Shown here piece by piece: positions 10,461 to 21,332 of a DNA stretch of 64,000 bases. This stretch comes from Tridacna crocea (taxonomy: Eukaryota > Mollusca > Bivalvia > Cardiida > Cardiidae), in contig OX031068.1 in NCBI GenBank assembly GCA_943736015.1, positions 29,148,296-29,212,295 on the forward strand, given 5' to 3'. A program made the position numbers and the translations under genes. Within the stretch, counting starts at the first letter, position 1, and every line of letters starts with the position of its first letter. Under the pieces are notes generated by a model. It was not told the origin of the DNA, did no database searches, and worked only from the letters and a program-made list of their open reading frames with translations.

Positions 10461-10513
10461 TGCTTTCAATTTGGACTAGTCTTATATTATGTTGTTTTGT
10501 AAAGAGTTAATGA
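10461..10513 (-). mobile_element. Orphan L arm of hairpin MITE
   Basis: CTTGCTTTCAATTTGGACTA followed by GTCTTATATTATG and GTAAAGAG-TTAA. A half element 20 bp after the previous copy. Confidence 0.65.
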
Positions 10514-10770
10514 AGAGTTAAAGAAGATCTTTTTGAAATCCAACATGTTGATATACCTAACATGCTGTATTGCTAAAGTACAGAAGGTTTTCCACAGAAG
10601 AAATAACTGTAAATGTACGATTATGTGTCTTGTATTTTGAGCATCCCAGATCCAGATCATTCCAAATGAATTTCAGGATTTCATTTTGTACGGGTTTGAA
10701 AGCAGTCTCAGAAAAAACTTTACCCTTAGAGTGTGAACCAAATACGATGTTCTCTGTCTAGAAAGAAGAG

Positions 10771-10990
10771 TAGACCCTTTACCAAACAAAGCTAACTTTT
10801 AACAGCCCTGGGATAAAATCTTTTTGAAAACATTGTGAGAAAAGGAGAAAATGCTGGTAACCAGCATTTTCTCCTTTTCTCACAGTGTTTTCTACCTATT
10901 CACAGAAAAATCTCTTCATTTAAACCACACTGAAATTGTCATCTGCAAATGCTTTGAAGTCTGAAATTTTGTGGTCTGCTAAAGGGTTAA
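10771..10990 (-). mobile_element. Hairpin MITE, subfamily A
   Basis: TAGACCCTTTACCAAAC start (TTAA mutated to TAGA), R arm left; core 10826-10892 is nearly perfect with GTGAGAAAAGG/CCTTTTCTCAC changed on both arms; L arm right, ending GCTAAAGGG-TTAA. Confidence 0.87.
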
Positions 10991-11614
10991 ATAGGCGCAA
11001 ACCCAAATAAGTGCAGCTCCAAAGCTGATCTTGTATGCATTATCTGAGCAAAGTAGAGAGTTCAGGTCAGAGATCAAACTACATGTTTGTGGATTCTGAT
11101 CTTGATCTAAGCTGACTGCAAAGTCAACCATACATGTGATCCATGCTTTACGAGTGAAGTTAAAATCCATTATTACCTCTCTTGAAAGGAATTTTCAAAA
11201 TATAATGCTTAAAAAAATCAACAACCTAAAGGAAAATCAGTATGAGAAAAGGGTTCAACATATGAAAATGTGAAGACTAAAGTGGCAAAAGAATAAAAAA
11301 ATGATTTTGAAAAAGCTGCTCCCCATCACAGTGTTTTCTGATTTACCTGCTGAAAGACAAGCCAAATCATATATTGTTAACTAAACCTGACATCATTCAA
11401 ATCATAGAAGGCTGTTAAAATATTTGTACAAATGGATTTTTTTTAAAATATCAATTGTATCTGATTGGTTTCTCCAATTTCCACAATGTTTTCCTGTCTC
11501 TACATCAAACTTTTATACATAGAATGGAAGATGAGTGCAAATTTGCATGATATTATACTGTAGCTAAATGATTTTGTTTTTCCTTAATTGCAGGTGTATA
11601 TGATCCATGCTCTG
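10991..11614. other. No feature recognised
   Basis: AT-rich, no coding frame; isolated TCTCCAATTTCCACAATGTTTTC-like bases near 11473 may be a worn half-core of the MITE family. Confidence 0.35.
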
Positions 11615-11886
11615 TTATTCCTTTACCAAACAACAAAATTTTAGACTCGTCCAAATTGAAAGCATTTGCAGACGACAAAATAAATGTAACTCAGAAATTG
11701 AAAAGTTGTCCTGGAAAACCTTATGGGAAAGGAGAAAATGTTGGTAACCAGCATTTTCTTCTTTCCCACAATGTTTTCTACCCTTTCTAACACAGATTTT
11801 AATTTTTGAGTTGCCAATAATTTTGTTGTCTGCAAATGCTTTCTTTTTGGACTCATCTTAAATAATGTCATTTGGTAAAGATTTAA
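11615..11886. mobile_element. Hairpin MITE, subfamily A, symmetric L-hairpin-L copy
   Basis: Both flanks are L arms: AGACTCGTCCAAATTGAAAG with GCAGACGAC on the left, and the complement (GTCTGCAAATGC, TTTGGACTCATC) on the right. The core near 11717-11780 keeps TTGGTAACCAGCATTTTC with losses. Second palindromic copy in the window. Confidence 0.85.
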
Positions 11887-12248
11887 GAGAGTGTTTTTAA
11901 GCTTATTGAGGTTGCAAGATGGAAAACTAGATAGAAGTTTTCAGAGTGAGGAAGTAGGAGGTACAAGTTTAAAGTTGACAGTATAAATATCTTGTTGGAT
12001 TCTACATGTTTATCACTGGATGTAGATTACTCGGATATGATCATCCCACCTTCAAACCCCACATTAGTTTCAAGCGTAAAAGACAATGCATTCATGTGTA
12101 CTTTGGTACTATATTTCATTGAATTTCTAACTGATTATAGTAGATGAAGAATTGGTATGTTATGAGGTCAAACTTATTTCATACATTTTCTCAATTTCAT
12201 AAGAAAACATTATAACTTTGGAAATTGTTTCAAGCATTTTAACCATCT

Positions 12249-12313
12249 TCCAAAGTGTTTTCAAAAGCCTTCATGTTTTCTTAAGAAGTGGATTGTTTGG
12301 TAAAAGGTGTAGT
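12249..12313 (+). mobile_element. Hairpin MITE remnant (core edge and R arm)
   Basis: CCAAAGTGTTTTCAAAAGCC leads to GATTGTTTGGTAAAAGG. L arm and most of the core are gone. Confidence 0.5.
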
Positions 12314-13167
12314 CTTGGTTGTTTATGGTCCTGAGTAGGACGTTTAAGTCATCAAGGCATTTGTAAGTCATTACTTCTCTTCAAAACCCAATGTTTCGGG
12401 CACTCATTAGAATTGTCTCGATGAGACGGTTCTAATGAACACCCGTAGGATTTAATGGAGAATAATTAAAAATCACTATGGAGATGATTTTTTTTCTTTA
12501 TTTAAGCCCCATTTAGTTTTTTACCTGCAATACTTGTGATTTGATAGAGTCTGAAAACATGTTAATTGGTAAAAAGTTCAACTGGAATAAGCTTCTAAAG
12601 GGAGAAAATTTGACGGAAAGGAAAGTGTTTCTAGTTTTGTTATGGTATGGTTTTGTGTTGGTTGATTTTGAAATTTATGATGGTTGAATTTAGCATTCAG
12701 GGACCAAGTTTTGATTAGAGATCTGTATTTTTACTTAATTTTGTCTTGTTATAAAGTTTCAATTAATATCCCTGCTGTAGATTTTTTTATTCAAAAACTA
12801 AATTTTGAAAAAGAGCAAAGTGTTACTCCTTTTCTAAATGTTTTTTTCATGTCATTTAAAAAAGGACATATTCCCTTTCTTCAATCATTTTTTATTACAT
12901 GTACTAGTTAGAGATATGATACACTCCTTAATGGTACAAATGTTATCATATCTTTTAGCAGTACAAGTTAGTGCAATGATTTTGTTCTTTTGTGAAATTT
13001 CTTTGATATGGTCTAATATATGTAAGCACATATCCATTTGCTACCCTTGAATTTTTACTACATGTATTTTTGTCAAAGATGTCACTTGTTTAATGTGCTG
13101 GTAAAATCACTAAGCCTTTTGTGAAGGAATATGTTAAAATAACTATGATTACATCGTAATTCTATTT
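12314..13167. other. AT-rich stretch with one hairpin
   Basis: Contains an inverted repeat at 12398-12446: GGGCACTCATTAGAATTGTC against its complement around a GAT loop, two of the differences being G-U wobbles. Otherwise only short frames in T-rich sequence. Confidence 0.45.
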
Positions 13168-13411
13168 ATCTTTTTACTAGACGACAAAATTTTAGACTGT
13201 TCCAAATTGCAAGTACATGTATTAGCAGATGACAAAAATCAAAGTTTTCATCAAATCAATCATAAATTGAAATTTGTTTTAGGACGGGTAGAAAACATTG
13301 TGGGAAAAGGATAAAATGCTGGTTACTAGCATTTCCTCCTTTTCCAGCAATATTTTCAAAGGCTTCTTTTACAGAGTTATGTAAACCAAGTATTGTTTGG
13401 TAAAGAGTTAA
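13168..13411 (+). mobile_element. Hairpin MITE, subfamily A
   Basis: L arm (GACGACAAAATTTTAGACTG) with a small insertion near ACATGTATTAGCAG; core 13291-13357 with a TTACTAGC loop edge; R arm ends TTTGGTAAAGAG-TTAA. Confidence 0.85.
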
Positions 13412-14004
13412 TGTACAGGTTTTCTGTAATACTGTGTGTAACATGACAGCTTTTAAAAAGATTGTGTCAGAAAGAGAATTGTTCATCCGTTCATCTGTTA
13501 CAATGATTTATCAACTCTTAGACAAGAAAGTCATAATTGTCTCTATACTTCTGTTCAGTTGCCTTTCATGTGGAATAGCTTATAGATTACATTTAACATA
13601 CTACAAAACTTCTATCAAATATGTACATAAAATTTAAGTCATGATACATCTATGTGCATATTATATATTAATTCCTGACTTCATAGCTTTTTTATTGTAC
13701 CTTACTTTTATGTCTATTTTTTTTGTTTTTTTTCATGTTTTTTTTTTTTATTTGTGAATATTTATAATACTACCAGTTTTTTTTATGAATTACTGACATT
13801 TTTTCAACATAGAATCTCTTTCTAGAATGGTTGTGCTAAATATATCATATCATTCCTTGTTTTCAAAAATTATGTTTACTTTTTATCCACGTGTTGTTTA
13901 ATTGATGAATAATAAGTAGTTCCCATCGATGTTTATCGGATTAGTTTTGACATTTTCATTTAACATTTTTGTTTTATCTAACAGCTAATTTACGGTAATC
14001 ATAT
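13412..14004. other. No feature recognised
   Basis: Very T-rich with homopolymer runs near 13720-13800. No coding frame or element identified. Confidence 0.4.
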
Positions 14005-14150
14005 AAGACCTTTACCAGACAATCTAAACTTTTAACCGCCCGAGTAGTTTTTAAAATATTTTTGGAAAAGGAGAAAATACTCTTAACTACCATTTTCTCC
14101 ATTTTCAAGTACTTTCTACCTTTTCAAAGAAGCATTTCTGAACTTGTGCA
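14005..14150 (-). mobile_element. Hairpin MITE, truncated and decayed
   Basis: GACCTTTACCAGACAATC start with an R-type arm (TTTTAACCGCCCGAG), a core with GGAAAAGGAGAAAAT, and a right arm that fades after TCTACC. Confidence 0.6.
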
Positions 14151-14300
14151 TCAAAATGCTCCTTTTCCCACAATACGTTAGATTTTGTGCAACAGTTGAA
14201 TGAAAATGGAACATGTTGTTAATCTGCTCCTTTTTTGTCACTAATGTTTATATGTCAATTGTCATTTACTTGAATCCAGAAGAAAAAAATGTTTAAGATC

Positions 14301-14466
14301 TACTTTACCATTAACCATACAACAAAATTTTGGACTTGTCCAAATTGAAAAATTTTGCAGGCAACATGTAAATGTCCTTGGTTACTTGCATTTTCTCCTT
14401 TTCTCATACTGTTTTAAAGTCTTTTTTTCCAGGGTTGGTAAAAATCATGATTGTGTAGCAAAGAGT
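14301..14466 (+). mobile_element. Hairpin MITE with one core arm deleted
   Basis: L arm (CAACAAAATTTTGGACTTG, TCCAAATTGAAAAATTTTGC), then directly the right core arm GGTTACTTGCATTTTCTCC; the left core arm is gone. R arm ends GTAGCAAAGAG. Confidence 0.65.
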
Positions 14467-14639
14467 CAGTGCAGTCAGCTGATAGAAAATAGTTAAAGAC
14501 AATTTAATGACTTAAAATTAAACAAGAAAATATTGATGCATAACATCAGTGACGCTGCAAATCGTTTGTTTCTGAAATAGAGCACATTACAGTTAGATAA
14601 TTTCTTACGCCAAGGGCATCACTTGAAAAAACTTAAGAG

Positions 14640-14705
14640 GTCCACATGGTGATACTACATGACAAATATTTAAGTCCACGTGGTGTACTACGTGACAAAG
14701 ATTTA
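14640..14705. repeat. 40-bp tandem duplication
   Basis: GTCCACATGGTGATACTACA, then TGACAAATATTTAA, is followed by GTCCACGTGGTGTACTACGT and GACAAAGATTTAA. Two diverged units. Confidence 0.6.
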
Positions 14706-15167
14706 AACTCTGGTCATCTGGGATACAATCTGGTTTTTATTGATTTGGCAATGAAAGTATGTTATTTTACATGTTAAAAAACAAAAAAAAAATCAGTCCA
14801 AAAAGGAAAAAAAAGTTGGGCCCAATCTGGTAATGAAAGGACAGTATTTTTGTAAATGTATGTAAAAAATGAAACCACTGAAACACTGAACCAGTCCATG
14901 CAGTAAACAATATGGCTACCCTCACAGTGACTTTTCAAAATCAAATCAGAATATAGTGCCACAGCTCATGGTGTGCCACAATAATGCCATTTATTTCTGT
15001 TATCAAAAACTCAGTTTGTATCATGGATAAGCAGATGAGCCTCACAGTTTTACTGGTTATCAGCAACAATCTCTAAACATTTTTTTTTCATGTCCTTTGT
15101 GACACAAGAAAATTACATATACCCTTAAAGTGCCTTGCAGAACTATATTTTTTTTTCAGGCCAGTTT

Positions 15168-15260
15168 AGTATAAGATCAGACTGCACATAATATGCAGTC
15201 TGATCTGATCAGACTACACATAACATGTAGTCTGATCTTAAACCTACACTGTGCATATAG
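15168..15260. repeat. Double hairpin of the GATCAGACTGCA family
   Basis: AAGATCAGACTGCACATAAT, then ATGCAGTCTGATCT, is one stem-loop; it is followed by GATCAGACTACACATAAC and ATGTAGTCTGATCTT, a second. The outer halves also pair. Related hairpins recur at least eight more times in the window. Confidence 0.75.
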
Positions 15261-15349
15261 TGCCGAGACATTCTAGTCAAAACCAACCCAAAAATAGCAG
15301 TTACATGCATATACCCTGATAAAAGCTTTGAGTTGTTTTGTTTTGCACT

Positions 15350-15545
15350 TTAACCCTTTACTACACAATTCTGACTTTAAATGGCCCTGAAAAAAAGACC
15401 TTCTGTAAACATTGTAGGAACAGGAGAAAATGCTCCTTTTCTTACCAGCATTTTCTCCTTCTCTACAGTTTACCTGCTGCAGATATCAATTTTTCAACCA
15501 TAGTTATTTTTGTCTTCAATTTTTTTCAATTTGTCATTTGGTAGC
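15350..15545 (-). mobile_element. Hairpin MITE, subfamily A, decayed right side
   Basis: TTAACCCTTTACTACAC start, R arm (ACTTTAAATGGCCCTGA), core near 15404-15472 with an extra CTCCTTTTCT near the loop, L arm fading to CATTTGGTAGCAAGG. Confidence 0.75.
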
Positions 15546-15769
15546 AAGGAAAAAATTAACATACATATCGTAATTTCATGTACTGCATATCATAATTTTA
15601 ATATGTATTACTCGTCGTTTGACTGCCACCATTTGTATTTTGTTTTTACAAAACCTAGTGTTGTTACTTAATGAATATAGAAATTGTTTTTTACAACCCA
15701 CCAAAATGTTTGTATTGTCTTTTTTTGAAACCATAGATGTTAATCATATCAACATTTCTTTTTATCATA

Positions 15770-15996
15770 TTAACACTTTACCAAACAATCCCGACAATCC
15801 TGACTTTTAACGACCCTGAGAATGAAGCCTTTTGAAAGCATTGTGGTAAAAGGAAAAAATGCTGATTACCAGCATTTTCTCCTTTTCCCACAATGTTTTC
15901 TACCTTTCCAAAGTCAAAATTCAGTTTTGGTTTTGTCGTCTGCAAATGCTTTCAATTTGGACATGTCCAAAATTTTGTCGGTTGGTCAGGAGTTAA
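15770..15996 (-). mobile_element. Hairpin MITE, subfamily A
   Basis: TTAA at both ends. R arm contains AACGACCCTGAG, core about 15834-15900 with GATTACCAGC, L arm with GTCTGCAAATGCTTTCAATT. Core mismatches are few. Confidence 0.87.
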
Positions 15997-16197
15997 GCTA
16001 TTTTCATAGACCAGATTTCCATGTTTGTAATGATGGAATATTAAAATATTTCAGCAATGATCTATTGCTCATCCATTTGAATGGATAGTCAGTACATTCA
16101 GGTTGTCAAAACACCTAAGTGTTTCTTGCACAACCGTACATGGCAACCAGCATTTTCATCTTTTCCACAATGTTTATACCCTTTATTAGTAGTATGT

Positions 16198-16420
16198 TTA
16201 ACTCATTTCCAAATGACAAAATTTTAGGTTTGTCCAAATCGACAGCATTTGCAGATAACAAAATAAAAGTGACTGAAAAATTTGTTTTGTGAAGGGTAGA
16301 AAACTTTGTGGGAAAAGGAGAAAATGCTGTTTACCAGCATTTTCTCCTTTGCCAACATTGTTTTCGAAAGGCTTCTTTCTCAGGGACGTCAAAAGTAGGG
16401 GTTGCGTGGTAATAGGTTAA
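16198..16420 (+). mobile_element. Hairpin MITE, subfamily A
   Basis: TTAA at both ends (CTCATTTCCAAATGAC, GGTAATAGG). Core 16299-16365 with single-arm changes (AAACTTTG, TTTGCCAACATTG). A further core fragment, CAACCAGCATTTTC to CAATGTTTATACCC, lies just upstream at 16133-16185. Confidence 0.88.
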
Positions 16421-16449
16421 TGAAATCATGTTTACACATTTGTTACCTT

Positions 16450-16709
16450 CACTTGCTTTCAAATTGGACAAGTCCAAAATCTAGGTCAATTTAACCCTTT
16501 ACCAGACAATCTATAATTCTAACAATCCTATAATAGAAGACTTTCAAAAACATTTTGGGGAAAGGAGGAAACACTGGTTTATCTGGTTACCAGCATTTTT
16601 TTCCCTTTTTCAGTAATGTTTTTTTCAATTTTTGAGTATCATGTAACATGTTTTCAAATTATTTTGCTTTGGACTAGTCTAAAAATTTGCCATTTGGTAA
16701 AGAATTTTA
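16450..16709 (-). mobile_element. Orphan L arm followed by a decayed hairpin MITE
   Basis: Orphan L arm at 16450-16485 (CTTGCTTTCAAATTGGACAA). The main copy starts at TTAA 16491 with CCCTTTACCAGAC; its core has an extra TTTATCTGG insertion before GTTACCAGC and ends in a worn L arm with TTTGGTAAAGAAT. Confidence 0.75.
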
Positions 16710-16904
16710 GAAATGTGCAAGATTACTGAAAAGGCACAATACTGAATTGTTATAATAGTGGATTTTTAGGCAATTTACTTCCCTTCTGTGGTACAATCTG
16801 TTAGAAAGTACATGTACATTGTATTTGACGGAGATATGCCCAACTTAACCAACTTGAGTGAAAAATGTTTTAAAGGACATAGCTACCATCGTTTGGAGGC
16901 ATAA

Positions 16905-17130
16905 ACTCTTAATCAAACAACAAAAATTTAGACCTGTCCAAATTGAAAGAATTTAAAGATGACAAAATAGGTGTGACTAAAATACTAAAAACCGTTTTTG
17001 GTCTGGAAGAAAACATTGTGGGTAAAGAAGAAAATGCTGGTGACCAGCATTTTCTTCTTTTCCCACAATGTTTTCAAAAGGTTTCATTTTCAGGGTCAGT
17101 AAAAGTCTGGATAGTGTGTTGAATGGTTAA
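16905..17130 (+). mobile_element. Hairpin MITE, subfamily A
   Basis: L arm AGACCTGTCCAAATTGAAAG, core 17009-17075 with loop GGTGACC and the paired change GAAGAAAATG/CATTTTCTTC on both arms; R arm ends GAATGG-TTAA. Left TTAA decayed. Confidence 0.85.
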
Positions 17131-17214
17131 GTTCTATTATACATTTACAAAGTGTGATTGTACATCAATGTTTGCACCAGCATTTTCGATGGAATTGTCT
17201 TCCCATCTATATTT

Positions 17215-18252
17215 TTTTTTCATCTATTTATAGAAATAGTACATACTTCAAATGGAACAATACTTACAAGGACCAATTCTTGAACGACATTTCAAGAGGA
17301 ATAGAAAATCTTCGAGAAAGCCTACTCTCTGACATAGAAAATCATAGCGAGTCTGACGTATTGCTTACCAAGTTTACGGATTTCTTATGCAAAATTAATG
17401 TGGCAACAAGTACTTTAAAAGGCATGTGTGTAACCCGGACAATAATTCAGAAAACCAAGATCAAGCATGGTTTGATAATGATTGCCGCGACAAGCGCACA
17501 CTGTACCGCGTAGCTCTAAATCATTTTAACAAGTTTAAAACCGAATCGGCTCGTAAAGAGCTATTTGAAAAACGCAGAGAATATAACAACTACTGCCAAA
17601 AACAGAAATCTCGATATAGTTCAAATATGTGAATGAAATGAAGCGAACGCGACCGCGAGAATTTTGGAAACTATTTATAAAAGAAACAATCGAACATTGC
17701 AGGAGAGGAAATTTCAATCAAAAACTTTCAGAACTACTTTAAAACTTTAGTGTCAGACAATGAAGGGAAACCCGACGAAGAGGTAGAATGTTTTATGTCA
17801 GATTTTGATATGACCTATTCTTCCGTTACATTTGAGGAGCTAGATACCAGAATTACACAGTCTGAGATCAGACGCGCATGCAAACAATTGAACACTAACA
17901 AGGCATGCTCGATAGATAACATACTATATGAATACCTGAAAGAGAGTATCGATCTAACAGTAAGCTCCTTCGAAATCCTTTTTAATTACATACTGGAAAC
18001 AGGAAACTTTCCAAAAAATTGGTCAAAAGGTCTCATTGTCCCCATTTATAAAAAAGGCGATCCGTTCGATCCTTCGAACTATCGAGGCATAGCATTGATA
18101 AGCTGTTTCGCAAAGCTATTTACGGTTATACTTAATAATAGACTGAAAGATTGGGCGGAAAAGAACAGTATCCTAACGGATGCTCAGTTCGGATTTCGAT
18201 CGGGCTTCGGCACTGTCGACGCAGCCATGTACGGGGGTCTGATCTCGTTTGA
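17215..18252 (+). pseudogene. LINE (non-LTR retrotransposon) ORF2 remnant, 5' part
   Basis: Segments in several frames belong to one non-LTR RT ORF. 17215-17440 gives FKWNNTYKDQFLNDISRGIE; after a shift, 17426-17632 gives AWFDNDCRDKRTLYRVALNH and KRREYNNYCQKQKSRY, the linker before RT. Another frame gives VNEMKRTRPREFWKLF. From about 17700 the RT domain runs: LNTNKACSIDNILYEYLKE, NFPKNWSKGLIVPIYKKGD, PSNYRGIALISCFAKLF and DAQFGFRSGFGTVDAAM, the fingers and early palm of CR1/L2/Jockey-like RTs. Similarity fades at about 18250, before the FADD catalytic motif. At least two frameshifts and the missing palm make it dead. Confidence 0.88.
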
Positions 18253-18694
18253 TTATAATAGAGATTTTTTTTCGTCATTGCCTATTAGGGTTCGTTATGC
18301 AATCGTCAGCATAATTAAAAACATGGCGGCGGCACCGTCTGCAATCCAAAACGATACCGTTTAATTTAATTTTGGAATGAATCTTGCAGTAATTTAGCAA
18401 AACAGCGGCTGAATAATTCTAAAAGAAACGGTCCTAAAGGTAAAATAAGCTCTTTTACATAGTTGTAACGTTATTTGATGACAGAAACTAACTGGGAATA
18501 GTTCAGGCGTTACGTAGAAAATTTGCGATAAACTGTAATTAATAGGCCATAGTTCTGTAGTCTGGCAATGAGCTGCGGGTAGTGTGTATGTGGGGGGGGG
18601 GGGGGGGGGGAATCAGCGTTATAAGCGTAACCCCGGATATAACGCTGTTGACAACCATGGCTCCCACTGACAGCGTTATAACGGAGCTCCACTG
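18253..18694. mobile_element. Foreign insert in LINE with one Tigger-like terminal repeat
   Basis: The LINE frame stops before this block and restarts after it. The right edge is the complement of CAGTGGAGCTCCGTTATAAC followed by TA (18695-18696), which resembles pogo/Tigger-type termini and their TA target. Two more GCGTTATAA/TATAACGC copies lie at 18615-18645. No matching left terminus is seen, and about 200 or more RT codons are absent, so insertion and deletion both occurred. A poly-G run lies at 18594-18610. Confidence 0.5.
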
Positions 18695-19310
18695 TACTAG
18701 ATAAATTTATTCCAATTTTCTCGAACAGACTAAAAGATATCTACATTACTCAATGGCATGAAGGTATTCAAGAATACAGCTCACTATCACTCTTTACATC
18801 GATTAAAACAGATTTCCTTCGAGCGAAGTACCTTGATGTGATTGGGAAAAGGTCATTACAAAATATGATAGCTAAATTAAGACTATCATCACATAATCTT
18901 ATGATCGAAAGCGGTAGGCATCAAAAAATAGAAAAAAACAGACGAAAGTGTATATTGTGCGATAAGGATGACATCGAAGATGAATATGTTTTTATCATAA
19001 TTTGCCCTTTTTTTTATGATTTAAGACAAAAGTTCATAGATAAATACTATAGAATTAAACCAAGTGTATTCAAATTTACGAAATTAATTAATTCACACCA
19101 AAAGAAACATTTGACAAACCTTGCCCTTTTTTGTAAACACGCATTTTTAAAAAGAAACCAGTTCATGTTGCAGTAAGTATTGCACTCTCACTCAGCCTTT
19201 TGTTACATTACTTTTTGACTACAATTTTCAACAACATGCATGTTTTACTATGTATTCATTGTACAATGAGTATGTATACTTGTGTGGATAATAAAGCTAT
19301 TATTATTTAT
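18695..19310 (+). pseudogene. LINE ORF2 remnant, C-terminal part and 3' tail
   Basis: One frame is open from about 18695 to the stop at 19174-19176: LDKFIPIFSNRLKDIYITQW, FLRAKYLDVIGKRSLQ, KLRLSSHNLMIESGRH, then CILCDKDDIEDEYVFIIICP. The last is the C..C....H/E..C-like knuckle found at the C-terminus of CR1/L2-type ORF2 proteins. The 3' sequence ends GATAATAAAGC and (TAT)n at about 19290-19310, a usual tail for this class. It is in the same orientation as the 5' part and probably the same insertion. Confidence 0.85.
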
Positions 19311-19537
19311 AATTATTTTAAGCATTTTTGTAAATTTTACATGACATTTATGTCTTTCTTTTTTCTACGAGTTAAAATCAAAGAAATTATTAACATAATT
19401 TGCCATGGTAAACACTATCAGGAAATCCCATTGTTTTTGGACACCTGTAATAAATCTAATTTGTCAGTTATCAAGCTTGTCGACTTGTATTTCATTCCTT
19501 ATTGATTTGAAACAGTTCTGATTTGTCAAGGTAACCG

Positions 19538-19700
19538 TTAAACCATTACCATGTGATTTTAAGTTTTAACAACCTTTAGATAGAATACTTTTGAAAACAT
19601 TGTAGGAAAAGGGACAGTTTCTTTACCCACAATATTTTCCACCCTGACACCGATAAATCTTATAGTTTGAGCCGCATTTGATTTGTCATCTGTAAGGAAT
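19538..19700 (-). mobile_element. Hairpin MITE, shortened core
   Basis: TTAAACCATTACCATG start, R arm with TTTTAACAACC, core ACATTGTAGGAAAAGG directly joined to TTTACCCACAATATTTTCC (tip lost), and a worn L arm. Confidence 0.7.
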
Positions 19701-19796
19701 TTTGGTGCTGACACTTTTGAGACTTTAGGAATATCTTTTTATCTATTATCAAAAGTTCGGATACAACCTGATTGAAAGCATTCTATAGACAACAAT

Positions 19797-20025
19797 TTAA
19801 TTCATTACCAAACGACAAAAATTAAGGTTTGTCCAAATCAAAAGCATTTGCAGACAACAAAATAAAAGTGGCTGAAAATTTGACATTGTTTTGTGAAGGG
19901 TAAAAAACATTGTGGGAAAAGGAGAAAATGCTGGTTACAAGCATTTTCTCCTTTTCTCACAATGTTTTCAAAAGGCTTCAGTCTCATGGGCTTTAAAAGT
20001 AGGGATAGTGTGGTAATAGATTTAA
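19797..20025 (+). mobile_element. Hairpin MITE, subfamily A
   Basis: TTAA at both ends. L arm with AAAAGCATTTGCAGACAAC, core about 19904-19970 with one tip mismatch (GTTACAAGC), R arm AAAAGGCTTCAGTCTCATGG. An orphan L fragment (GATTGAAAGCATTC) lies at 19752-19790. Confidence 0.88.
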
Positions 20026-20159
20026 GTTCTGTGTAGCAACATAATCACTGCCTTTTGGGGCTGTCTGATTTTACTGTATTTGTGTCACAAAATATACCGC
20101 ACTTTTCCATAAGAACTTGGGAATCAAATATTTTAATTCTTATATCAGGCTTAGAATCA

Positions 20160-20290
20160 CACTTCTTTACTAAGAGTCTGGCTTTTGAAAACATGTTTTT
20201 GAAAAGGAAAGAATTTGTCGGTTAAGATTTTTTCTCTCTTTTTTACACAATAATATCTACCATTGTAAGTTGACTCGGTTAATTTGAGCT
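20160..20290 (-). mobile_element. Hairpin MITE remnant
   Basis: CTTCTTTACTAAGAGTC and GGCTTTTGAAAACATG resemble the R side; the core is a worn A-rich/T-rich pair. Confidence 0.4.
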
Positions 20291-20390
20291 AGATTTTTTT
20301 TTGTTGTATGGAAATATTCTGAAGATGACAAGTGTCCACATTTTGTTGTCTTGTACAGAATAAGCCTCTCTCATAGCCAAATTTTAAGCC

Positions 20391-20490
20391 TTGACCACAC
20401 AATCCTTATATATTTAACAACCTTGAATAATTGGGCTTTTGAAAACATTGTGGAAAACAATGTTTTCTATCCTTTGACAGACAAACCCCC
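20391..20490 (-). mobile_element. Hairpin MITE, collapsed core
   Basis: TTGACCACACAATCC start, TTAACAACCTTGAATAA, then GAAAACATTGTGG joined directly to AACAATGTTTTC. Most of the stem and the L arm are gone. Confidence 0.6.
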
Positions 20491-20499
20491 CAGTTTTAG

Positions 20500-20766
20500 A
20501 CCTTTACAAATCAATCCCTGTTTTTTACAACCCTGAGATAGCAACCTTTTGAAAATGTGGGAAAAGGAGAAAATGCTGGTAATCAGCATTTTCTCCTCTT
20601 CCCATGATGTTTTCAGAAGGTTGGAAACAAATTACTTCTGTTTATTATGTTGTCTGCAGGTGCTTTCAATTTGGACTAATCTAAAATTTTGATAGAGAGT
20701 TAATATGTCATCTGTAAATGGTTTGGGCTTAGACAAGTCTAAAATCTAGTCACCTGGTAATGGGTT
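20500..20766 (-). mobile_element. Hairpin MITE plus orphan L arm
   Basis: CCTTTACAAATCAATCCCTG start, R arm, core at about 20552-20618 (GCTGGTAATCAGC), L arm ending GAGAG-TTAA at 20700-20703. A second L arm (CATCTGTAAATGG to GGTAATGGG) follows immediately at 20704-20766. Confidence 0.8.
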
Positions 20767-20790
20767 TACAAATTTGTTTTTCACCATACA

Positions 20791-21024
20791 TTAACCCATT
20801 ACCACACAATCCCTACTTTTTGACGCCTCTGGAAAAAAAGCCTTTCGAAAACAAAGTGGGAAAAGGAGAAAATGCTGGTAACCAGCACTTTCCCCTTTTC
20901 CCACAATGTTTTCTACCCTTCACAAAACTAATTTCAAATTTTCAGTCACTTTCATTTTGTCGTCTACAAATTTATGCTTTCCATTTGGACTAGCCTAAAA
21001 TATTGTCATTTGGTAATGAGTCAA
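20791..21024 (-). mobile_element. Hairpin MITE, subfamily A
   Basis: TTAACCCATTACCACACAAT start, R arm GACGCCTCTGG, core 20847-20913 with few mismatches (CAAAG, CACTTTCCCC), L arm CGTCTACAAATTTATGC, end GGTAATGAG-TCAA (right TTAA mutated). Confidence 0.88.
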
Positions 21025-21332
21025 ACAGACCCATCATGGTGTAGCAAAGACATTGCTTTTAAATTCCATTGGCAATCACTCAAAAAAATATTCTAACTTT
21101 TTCTATATTTTTTCATGAATTTCCGATGTTTATGATACAAAGCTTTAAAGCTTGATACTTGAGTTAACATATTTTGTATTTACCGAAATGATTGAAATGA
21201 GAAAATAACATTAAAAATGTATGATTATTAAGTAATATCAATATAGTTTGTGTTTATTATCAACCTTACACTTGTAACCCGTCACTAACTGCAAACATTA
21301 ACTACATGTATATACCGCAGGGTAATTGTTGA

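Noticed and set aside
18594-18610. Poly-G run (and poly-C at 21607-21624) as regulatory or G-quadruplex sites
   Set aside because: Simple homopolymers with no supporting context; possible assembly or sequencing slippage.
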